Origin: Clostridia bacterium
Lineage (GTDB): Bacteria; Bacillota; DSM-521; Neomoorellales; Neomoorellaceae
DNA length: 5,163 nucleotides
Direction of reading: 5' to 3'
Assembly: GCA_030445875.1 (NCBI GenBank)
Contig: JASUSX010000159.1
Coordinates: forward strand, 1-5,163
The position numbers and the translations under genes are program-made. A model generated the notes under the pieces. That model saw nothing but the letters and a program-made list of their open reading frames with translations. It did no database searches and had not been told where the DNA came from. Numbering within the stretch: the stretch's first letter is position 1; each line of letters starts with the position of its first letter. Positions 1 through 5,163 of the stretch are shown here, one piece after another.

Positions 1-1802
1 CCTTCCCTGCTTACCTTTTCCGTGATCCAGGGGTCGTTGTAATCATTGGGCGGATGGGCAAACCCTTTACCGATATCGAGTTTGAGTTCGGGGTATTCAT
101 ATTCGAGCCTTGTCGGGAAATCCCATTTATATTTAGGAACATCCCTGGCCGATAGTTCCATCTCTCCGCTGTCCATATTCTTCTTAATGACTACATACTT
201 GCCGTCCCAGTTGGGATCCCGCTTCGGGTAGGCAAGGCGATAGTGGGAGAGACCCCAGCGGCTTTCCGTACGGAACAGGGAGGCCCTGGTAGCCATCTCG
301 GCGCAGTCGATGATGCTCTGTACCTCGGTAGCTTTGATCAGGTCATGGAAATCGCAAACCTTGATCTTGGGCACGTCTTCGCGGCGGATGCGGTCCACCC
401 ACCAGAGCATCTTCTTCATAAGGGGGTCGCTCTTGGGCGGGGTGAGGTACTGGCTGACCTTGGTGCGTATCTTAATTTCTACCATTTCTACGGGCAAGCC
501 ATCAGGGCGGTCCAGGGGTACTCTCACCTCTTTCCAGAGGTTATCGACATCGACGTTCAACTGCGGGGCCTTGTTCTGGGCTGCGTACTCGGCAGCCATC
601 CGGCCGGCGATAGCACCAAAGACGAAGGCTCCCGGCAGGTACTGGTGCGGCACGGCAGCGCAGTCACCGGCGGCGAAGAGGCCCGGGACACTGGTCTCGG
701 TGTCTTTATTGACAAGGATACCGGACATGCTGTGGCCGCTGCAGAGGGTAATCTCCTCCAGCCCTTGCTCCACGGAGTCCCAGCAGCGGTAGTTTTCGCC
801 CCGCTGGCGGTGGAACTGCCCGCGGACGGTGCGCTCGGTACCCCACAGGATCTTCTCCAGGCCCTGGATAGTCTCCTCGGGCAGGTGGTCCATCTTCAGA
901 TATACGGGCCCGCGCCCTTCCATAAATTCCCGCCAGACAGCCAGGAACATGTCGCCGGACCAGTAACCATGGCTCCAGTATTTTTCACCCAGGGCGTTAA
1001 CACCGTAACCCCCGCGCGGGATTACCACATAACCGCAGGCCGGGCCGTTGAAATCTTTCATCAATAAATTAGTCTGGAAACACTCTAAATTGACTAATTC
1101 CGCTCCGGCGTGGTAGGCCAGGGCGTAACCGTCCCCGGTATTGCCCGGGAATTCGTAAATGCCGCTCAGGTACCCGTCCCGCGGCATCCCGAACTTGCCC
1201 ACGCACCCGGCCGTAAGTATTACCGCCGGCGTACTGATCAGGTAATGGTTGCCTGTTCTGATGTTAAAGGCAAAGACGCCGGCTATTTTGCCGTCGGTGA
1301 TAAATAAGCGCACCGCCGGCGTACGATCGAGTACGATGCACCCCAGCTTCCTAACTTCCCGGGCCAGGGCCCGCTTAATATCCTCACCGTCCATGGCCAG
1401 GTAGAGGGGTTTATTGGTCGGGTGCAGGTAACTGCACTTATAATTACCGTTGTCATCTACGGGGAAGAGGTCCCCCGGTTCCCGGCCGGTATAGTCCTCC
1501 AGGTCTTTAATTATGCCATAGGTCTTCTCCCCCAGGGTATAGGCGCACTCCTGGTCCAGGATGCCTTCCGCTACTTTGGTCAGGGCTTCCACAACATCCT
1601 CAGGGGTGCCGTAACCCGGTACCGAAACGATATTTAAGGCATCCATGCCGCGGCCGATGGCGCCGGAAGTTTCTATTGGCCCTTTATCCAGGACGACCAC
1701 CCGGGCCTGGGGATTGGCGTTTTTGGTCTTAATGGCGGCAAATGTTCCGGCACTGCCACCGCCGATGACTACCACATCAGCGTCAATTTTTCTAAAAGCC
1801 AC
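1..1802 (-). CDS. AprA-like FAD flavoprotein (adenylylsulfate reductase alpha / fumarate reductase family), 3' end cut by window edge
   Basis: Translated by hand from the minus strand: 600 uninterrupted codons from a GTG start, running off the left edge without a stop. Seen: an N-terminal dinucleotide-binding fold with GGGSAG at residues 14-19 and Asp39 ending the next strand; SGAIGRGMDALN at 46-57; GDGYALAYHAGAELVNLE at 223-240; GLFAAGDC at 374-381 followed by His386; and a helical C-terminal part with RTESRWG at 511-517 and PKRDPNW at 526-532. Family knowledge: this layout fits the fumarate reductase / succinate dehydrogenase / AprA flavoprotein superfamily, and the SGA..G..ALN, GDGY and H-Q-Y-L-P-G-A-F stretches resemble AprA most. 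AprA is usually about 610-660 residues, so little is missing. AprA with the ferredoxin-like AprB reduces APS to sulfite and AMP in the cytoplasm. Asn57 and His386 match AprA active-site positions, but Leu247 sits where the substrate Arg is expected, so APS reductase activity is not assured. No signal peptide or membrane segment is seen. The family is fairly sure; the substrate is uncertain. Confidence 0.85.
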   Translation of the reverse strand, partial: MAFRKIDADVVVIGGGSAGTFAAIKTKNANPQARVVVLDKGPIETSGAIGRGMDALNIVSVPGYGTPEDVVEALTKVAEGILDQECAYTLGEKTYGIIKDLEDYTGREPGDLFPVDDNGNYKCSYLHPTNKPLYLAMDGEDIKRALAREVRKLGCIVLDRTPAVRLFITDGKIAGVFAFNIRTGNHYLISTPAVILTAGCVGKFGMPRDGYLSGIYEFPGNTGDGYALAYHAGAELVNLECFQTNLLMKDFNGPACGYVVIPRGGYGVNALGEKYWSHGYWSGDMFLAVWREFMEGRGPVYLKMDHLPEETIQGLEKILWGTERTVRGQFHRQRGENYRCWDSVEQGLEEITLCSGHSMSGILVNKDTETSVPGLFAAGDCAAVPHQYLPGAFVFGAIAGRMAAEYAAQNKAPQLNVDVDNLWKEVRVPLDRPDGLPVEMVEIKIRTKVSQYLTPPKSDPLMKKMLWWVDRIRREDVPKIKVCDFHDLIKATEVQSIIDCAEMATRASLFRTESRWGLSHYRLAYPKRDPNWDGKYVVIKKNMDSGEMELSARDVPKYKWDFPTRLEYEYPELKLDIGKGFAHPPNDYNDPWITEKVSRE

Positions 1803-1809
1803 GATGCAT

Positions 1810-1818
1810 CCTCCCTTT
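1810..1818 (-). promoter_or_regulatory. Shine-Dalgarno sequence that fixes the GTG start of the AprA-like gene
   Basis: The minus strand reads AAAGGGAGG, then seven bases, then GTG at 1802-1800. This is a near-ideal ribosome binding site and spacing. An ATG at 1809-1807 directly abuts the site but is out of frame and meets TAG after five codons, so the GTG is the start. The protein from GTG begins AFRKIDADVVVIGGG, a normal short lead into the FAD-binding fold. Confidence 0.85.
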
Positions 1819-1820
1819 GC

Positions 1821-1835
1821 CATTAATTGTTAATG
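1821..1835. repeat. Short inverted repeat CATTAA-N3-TTAATG before the AprA-like gene
   Basis: Six-base arms (1821-1826 and 1830-1835) around three bases form an AT-rich dyad. It lies just upstream of the Shine-Dalgarno sequence and downstream of both promoter candidates. The arms are too AT-rich for a strong RNA hairpin, so a protein-binding operator is the more natural reading if it is functional. No regulator gene is in the window. Confidence 0.4.
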
Positions 1836-1902
1836 CCCGCCAGGGCTGTGATGTAAAGTTTTTAATGGAACGCTCCGGCACCCCCTCTTGTAATTACATT
1901 CA

Positions 1903-1930
1903 CATATAGGGCGGTTTCTGCTTGTGTTAA
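1903..1930 (-). promoter_or_regulatory. Candidate sigma-A promoter for the AprA-like gene (proximal)
   Basis: On the minus strand TTAACA (1930-1925, five of six consensus bases) is followed after 16 bases by TATATG (1908-1903, four of six). It would start transcription about 95 bases before the GTG start. It is an alternative or addition to the distal candidate, and sequence alone cannot decide between them. Confidence 0.28.
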
Positions 1931-1951
1931 GATGCAAAATACATGCCAGTT

Positions 1952-1980
1952 CTTATAAGGGAAAAGGGTAATAATAGCAA
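1952..1980 (-). promoter_or_regulatory. Candidate sigma-A promoter for the AprA-like gene (distal)
   Basis: On the minus strand TTGCTA (1980-1975) is followed after 17 bases by TATAAG (1957-1952). The -10 box matches the consensus at five of six bases and the -35 box at four of six, with optimal spacing. It would give a leader of roughly 140 bases. Position and orientation suit the downstream gene, but such matches are common in AT-rich gaps. Confidence 0.35.
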
Positions 1981-2019
1981 ACCCTCCGGGAAACACCCCT
2001 GGCCCCGTTTCAGGCGGTA

Positions 2020-2039
2020 GCGATACAGCAAGTTATCGC
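2020..2039. repeat. Inverted repeat GCGATA-N8-TATCGC
   Basis: Perfect six-base arms at 2020-2025 and 2034-2039 around an eight-base loop, in the middle of the gap after hemW. It could form a small hairpin in RNA from either strand. No T-run follows on the minus strand, so it does not look like an intrinsic terminator. Confidence 0.4.
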
Positions 2040-2077
2040 CCCGGACTAAAAGGGCAGCAAATATGAAGCCGGGCTAT

Positions 2078-2091
2078 ATACATATATGTAT
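2078..2091. repeat. Perfect 14-base palindrome ATACATATATGTAT
   Basis: An uninterrupted AT-rich palindrome about 50 bases beyond the hemW stop, in an AT-rich stretch. It may be an operator-like site or chance in low-complexity sequence. It is unlikely to act as a terminator because it has no GC stem. Confidence 0.4.
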
Positions 2092-2141
2092 CGGTGATTG
2101 TTTTATATATCGCTTTATTCGGACATTTTACCGCTGAAAAA

Positions 2142-3299
2142 TTAAACAAACTCCACAAAGACCACGTTGGCCAGGGGCAGGCCCTTTTCCGTGAGCCGCA
2201 GGTGACCGCCCCTTTCCTCCACCAGCCCGACCTGGTAGAGTCGTGTCAGCTCGCGGGCGTAAACCACCCGGGCGTCAACCCCGAAGCGCCGCCGGAAGGC
2301 CTCCAGATCTACTCCGGCTATTAAACGCAGGCCCATAAACATGGTCTCGGCCATCTGCTGGTGCCGGGTCAGGGTGTCTATCTCTGCCCGGGGTAAAAGG
2401 CCGGCGGATAGGGCCGCCCGGTACTGCCCCAGGTCATCGTAATTCCGCCAGCGCCGGCCCTGCCAGGAGGAAGCCGCCGCCGCCCCCAGGCCCAGGTAGG
2501 GATGGTTGAGCCAGTAAGTAAGGTTATGGTGGCACTCGTACCCGGGGCGAGCAAAGTTCGAAATTTCATACTGCTGGTAGCCGGCGGCCGCCAGCCGCTC
2601 CCGGGCTGCCTGGTACATGGCCAGCTCCAGTTCTTCCCCGGGTAACGCTAACTCGCCGGCGGCCGCCAGGTCGCCCCAGAAGGTGCCTTCCTCTACTTGG
2701 AGCGAGTAGACGGCCATATGCTCAGGCTGGAGGGCCAGGGCTTCTTTTAAGGTAGCCCGCCAGGACGCCAGGGTCTGGCCCGGCAGGCCGAAAATCAAGT
2801 CCAGGTTGATATTGTTGAAGCCCGCCCGGCGCGCCAGGTGGTAGGCCTGGTAGATGTCCTGGCGCCGGTGGATGCGGCCCATGGCCTTAAGGAGGGCGTC
2901 GTCAAAGGCCTGGGCCCCCAGGGAAAGGCGATTTACCCCGGCGGCCCGCAGGGCCTGGAGCTTGGCCGTATCTACCGTCCCCGGGTTAGCTTCCATGGAG
3001 ATCTCCGCCCCGGACTGCCAGCCGAAAGTTCTGGCCACGGCCCCCAGTACTGCCTCCAGTTCCACCCCCGGCAGCAGGGTTGGGGTGCCGCCGCCGAGGT
3101 AAACGGTGGCCGCCGGCCCCGGTTGCCACCTGGTATCTACCAGGGCCATCTCCTTTGCCAGGTCCCGGCCATAGGCGGCCATTACTCCCGGCGCCTGGCC
3201 GGGGTAGGAGACGAAGTCGCAGTAATGGCACTTGCGTACACAGAAAGGTATGTGGATATACAGGGCCGGGCCAACTCTGGGGGGGAGTTCTTTCTGCAT
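2142..3299 (-). CDS. hemW: Heme chaperone HemW (radical SAM, HemN-like family)
   Basis: Complete 385-residue protein, the usual HemW length. Seen: IPFCVRKCHYCDF at residues 17-29, giving the radical-SAM CX3CX2C motif (Cys20, Cys24, Cys27); GGGTP at 69-73, which contacts S-adenosylmethionine; MEANPG at 102-107; GVNRLSLGAQ at 121-130; DLIFGLPGQT at 167-176; then the HemW C-terminal domain with YEISNFA at 244-250 and HHNLTYW at 257-263. The residue two after the last cluster Cys is Phe29, where HemN coproporphyrinogen dehydrogenase has a fourth Cys; this supports HemW, although such genes are often labelled hemN. Family knowledge: HemW binds a 4Fe-4S cluster and heme and is thought to deliver heme to respiratory enzymes. 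The ATG lies 6 bases past the lepA stop. The nearest purine-rich stretch, GGGGAAG, is about 12 bases away and inside lepA, so translation is probably coupled to lepA. The same gene pair is common in Firmicutes. Confidence 0.95.
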   Translation of the reverse strand: MQKELPPRVGPALYIHIPFCVRKCHYCDFVSYPGQAPGVMAAYGRDLAKEMALVDTRWQPGPAATVYLGGGTPTLLPGVELEAVLGAVARTFGWQSGAEISMEANPGTVDTAKLQALRAAGVNRLSLGAQAFDDALLKAMGRIHRRQDIYQAYHLARRAGFNNINLDLIFGLPGQTLASWRATLKEALALQPEHMAVYSLQVEEGTFWGDLAAAGELALPGEELELAMYQAARERLAAAGYQQYEISNFARPGYECHHNLTYWLNHPYLGLGAAAASSWQGRRWRNYDDLGQYRAALSAGLLPRAEIDTLTRHQQMAETMFMGLRLIAGVDLEAFRRRFGVDARVVYARELTRLYQVGLVEERGGHLRLTEKGLPLANVVFVEFV

Positions 3300-3305
3300 A
3301 ATATA

Positions 3306-5111
3306 TCAGGGCTTCCCCACCTTCAGGACGGCCATAAAGGCTTCCTGGGGTATATCCACCGTGCCCACCTGCTTCATGCGCTTCTTACCTTCCTTTTGCT
3401 TCTCCAGGAGCTTCCTTTTCCGCGTCACGTCACCGCCGTAGCACTTGGCCAGCACATTTTTCCGCATAGCCGGGATGGTTTCCCGGGCTATGATGCGGCT
3501 GCCAACGGCGGCCTGGATGGGCACATCAAAAAGCTGGCGCGGGATTAACTTCCGCAGGGATTCCACCAGGGCGCGGCCGCGGTAGTAGGCCTGGTCCCGG
3601 TGGGTGATCACCGACAGGGCATCGACAACTTCATTGTTAATCAGGATATCCATTTTCACCAGTTCTGAAGGCCGGTAGCCTTTGAGTTCATAATCCAGGG
3701 AGGCGTAGCCCCGGGTACGGGTTTTAAGCTGGTCAAAAAAGTCGTAGATAATCTCCGCCAGGGGGAGTTCATATTTCAGGGCCACCCGTTTTTCTGACAG
3801 GTAATCCATATCCAGGAAAGTGCCGCGTTTTTCCTGGCAGAGTTCCATTACCGGCCCCACGTAGTCCCTGGGGGTCATAATGGTGGCCGCGACATAGGGC
3901 TCTTCCACATGGTCAATCAAGGTAGACGCCGGCAGGGCGGTGGGGTTGTCGATCATCTCCACCCGGCCGTCAGTCCGTACTACCCGGTAGACGACGCTGG
4001 GGGCGGTGGTGATAAGGTCCAGGCCATACTCCCTCTCCAGGCGTTCCTGGATAATCTCCATATGCAAAAGCCCCAGGAAGCCGCAGCGGAAACCAAAGCC
4101 CAGGGCTACCGAGGTCTCCGTCTCAAAGGTCAAAGAGGCGTCGTTGAGCTGCAGTTTCTCCAGGGCGTCCCGCAGGTCGTCATAACGCTCCGATTCCACC
4201 GGGAAAAGGCCGCAGTAAACCATGGGCATGACCCGGCGGTAGCCCGGCAGGGGTTCCCGGGCTGGCTGGTCAGCACTGGTAATGGTGTCACCCACCCGGG
4301 TATCCTTGACGTTTTTAATACTCGCGGCCAGGAACCCCACCTCGCCGGCCGCCAGGGAGTCTACCTGGCGCGGCGCCGGGGTAAAGATCCCCACCTCGTT
4401 GACCTCAAACTCGGCGCCGGTGGCCATAAAACGGATGCGGTCGCCCTTCCGCACCCGCCCCTCAACCACGCGGATATAGGGGATGGCCCCCCGGTAGCTA
4501 TCAAAGACAGAATCAAAGATCAGGGCCTTCAAGGGCGCTTCCCGGTCGCCCCGGGGAGGCGGCAGGCGATGGACAATGGCCTCCAGGATCTTTTCTGTTC
4601 CCACCCCGGTTTTGGCAGACGCGAGGATAGCTTCACTAGCGTCCAGGCCGATGACGTCCTCAATCTCCTGGCGTACCCGGTCCGGTTCGGCGTTGGGTAA
4701 ATCGATTTTATTGATCACCGGGATAATCTCCAGGTTATGTTCCAGGGCCAGGTAAACATTGGCCAGGGTCTGGGCTTCAATCCCCTGGGCTGCGTCCACA
4801 ACCAGCAGGGCGCCCTCGCAGGCCGCCAGGCTGCGGGATACTTCATAGGTAAAGTCCACATGGCCCGGGGTATCGATCAGGTTTAATACATACTCCTGGC
4901 CGTCGCTGGCCCTGTACTGCAGCCGTACCGCCTGCAGCTTGATGGTAATGCCCCTTTCCCGTTCCAGGTCCATGGTATCCAGGACCTGGTCCACCATCTC
5001 CCGCTTGCTTAAAGCACCGGTATACTCCAGCAAGCGGTCAGCCAGGGTCGACTTGCCATGGTCAATATGGGCGATGATGCAGAAATTACGGGTTCTTTGT
5101 TGATCCGACAC
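3306..5111 (-). CDS. lepA: Elongation factor 4 (LepA), ribosomal back-translocase GTPase
   Basis: Complete 601-residue protein, typical for LepA. GTPase motifs are intact: G1 AHIDHGKST at 14-22, switch I ERGITI at 52-57, G3 DTPGH at 80-84, G4 NKID at 134-137 and G5 SAK at 165-167. EF-G-like domains follow, including the conserved [16 protein letters not shown] stretch near 348-363. The LepA-specific C-terminal domain is seen in [16 protein letters not shown] at 558-573 and the basic tail after it. Family knowledge: this translational GTPase binds the ribosome in place of EF-G and acts on stalled or mistranslocated complexes; it is also linked to 30S assembly. The start is GTG: an in-frame TAG lies 21 bases upstream, no ATG, GTG or TTG intervenes, and a strong ribosome binding site is seven bases away. 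It is the first gene of the visible unit and is followed 6 bases later by hemW. Identity is certain. Confidence 0.98.
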   Translation of the reverse strand: MSDQQRTRNFCIIAHIDHGKSTLADRLLEYTGALSKREMVDQVLDTMDLERERGITIKLQAVRLQYRASDGQEYVLNLIDTPGHVDFTYEVSRSLAACEGALLVVDAAQGIEAQTLANVYLALEHNLEIIPVINKIDLPNAEPDRVRQEIEDVIGLDASEAILASAKTGVGTEKILEAIVHRLPPPRGDREAPLKALIFDSVFDSYRGAIPYIRVVEGRVRKGDRIRFMATGAEFEVNEVGIFTPAPRQVDSLAAGEVGFLAASIKNVKDTRVGDTITSADQPAREPLPGYRRVMPMVYCGLFPVESERYDDLRDALEKLQLNDASLTFETETSVALGFGFRCGFLGLLHMEIIQERLEREYGLDLITTAPSVVYRVVRTDGRVEMIDNPTALPASTLIDHVEEPYVAATIMTPRDYVGPVMELCQEKRGTFLDMDYLSEKRVALKYELPLAEIIYDFFDQLKTRTRGYASLDYELKGYRPSELVKMDILINNEVVDALSVITHRDQAYYRGRALVESLRKLIPRQLFDVPIQAAVGSRIIARETIPAMRKNVLAKCYGGDVTRKRKLLEKQKEGKKRMKQVGTVDIPQEAFMAVLKVGKP

Positions 5112-5118
5112 CAGGTAA

Positions 5119-5127
5119 CCTTCCTCC
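5119..5127 (-). promoter_or_regulatory. Shine-Dalgarno sequence of lepA
   Basis: The minus strand reads GGAGGAAGG, ending seven bases before the GTG at 5111. With the in-frame TAG at 5132-5130 it fixes the GTG as the lepA start. The remaining 31 bases to the window edge include a further AAAGGAG (5159-5153) with no start codon at suitable distance. I cannot assign a promoter or an upstream gene there. Confidence 0.85.
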
Positions 5128-5163
5128 AGCTAAAAATGCCTGCGCTTTTATGCTCCTTTGTAG

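Larger units (their letters stand above)
1803..2141. other. Non-coding gap between hemW and the AprA-like gene
   Basis: No open frame here has a ribosome binding site or a recognisable protein. The half next to hemW is AT-rich, the middle more GC-rich. It contains three short inverted repeats, two promoter candidates facing the AprA-like gene and that gene's ribosome binding site. No GC-rich stem followed by a T-run was found on the minus strand after the hemW stop, so an intrinsic terminator for lepA-hemW is not evident. I did not recognise a known riboswitch in the part that would be the AprA-like leader. Confidence 0.7.

Noticed and set aside
243..1067. Plus-strand open frame of 274 codons opposite the AprA-like gene
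   Set aside because: It lies wholly antisense to a gene with clear family motifs, has no ribosome binding site or recognisable domain, and long antisense frames are common opposite GC-biased codons.
1222..1324. 13-base direct repeat ACCGCCGGCGTAC at 1222-1234 and 1312-1324
   Set aside because: Both copies lie in the flavoprotein frame and encode the same Thr-Pro-Ala-Val tetrapeptide 30 residues apart; best explained by coincidence with shared codon use.
1807..1809. ATG upstream of the AprA-like GTG as an alternative start
   Set aside because: It is out of frame, abuts the Shine-Dalgarno sequence and hits TAG after five codons.
1966..2015. Possible intrinsic terminator in the GC-rich part of the gap
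   Set aside because: Only four- to five-base arms (for example GAAAC / GTTTC) with long loops and no following T-run could be found.
2094..2324. Small plus-strand frame (76 codons) starting in the gap and running into hemW antisense
   Set aside because: Most of it is antisense to the conserved HemW C-terminus and no ribosome binding site precedes its start.
2838..3548. Plus-strand open frame of 236 codons spanning the hemW-lepA junction
   Set aside because: It is antisense to two conserved genes with unmistakable motifs, its product looks like no family I recognise, and there is no supporting start signal.
3909..4700. Plus-strand open frame of 263 codons opposite lepA
   Set aside because: Shadow of the LepA coding frame; low-complexity Gly/Pro/Arg-rich product without domains.

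Overview
The window is a stretch of moderately GC-rich bacterial chromosome with three genes, all on the minus strand. In order of transcription (right to left) they are lepA (translation factor EF4), hemW (radical-SAM heme chaperone) and, after a 339-base non-coding gap, a flavoprotein of the adenylylsulfate reductase alpha (AprA) / fumarate reductase family. The flavoprotein gene runs off the left edge. The lepA-hemW pair is typical of Firmicutes. The strong purine-rich ribosome binding sites, the GTG starts, the protein sequences and the AprA-type flavoprotein suggest an anaerobic, possibly thermophilic Firmicute of the Moorella / Desulfotomaculum kind. That placement is inference; there is no rRNA or other marker in the window.

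Right part (2142-5127): lepA is complete, with all GTPase motifs and the LepA-specific C-terminal domain. Its stop lies only 6 bases from the hemW start, and hemW lacks a well-placed ribosome binding site, so the two are almost certainly one transcription unit with coupled translation. hemW is complete and has the CX3CX2C cluster motif followed by Phe, the HemW type rather than the HemN coproporphyrinogen dehydrogenase type.

Middle (1803-2141): no convincing gene. It holds two weak sigma-A-like promoter candidates pointing toward the flavoprotein gene, three short inverted repeats and a strong Shine-Dalgarno sequence next to the flavoprotein start. I found no convincing intrinsic terminator after hemW.

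Left part (1-1802): 600 codons of the AprA-like flavoprotein, most of the expected length. It keeps the FAD-binding motifs and, by alignment from memory with Archaeoglobus AprA, the active-site Asn and His. The active-site Arg appears to be Leu and the stacking Trp appears to be Tyr. This is the most interesting point in the window: the protein belongs to the family, but its substrate is open.

lepA and hemW are housekeeping genes. The flavoprotein is probably a separate redox or sulfur-metabolism unit continuing beyond the left edge, where a ferredoxin-type AprB partner would be expected. I see no CRISPR array, mobile element, RNA gene or clearly new multi-gene system.
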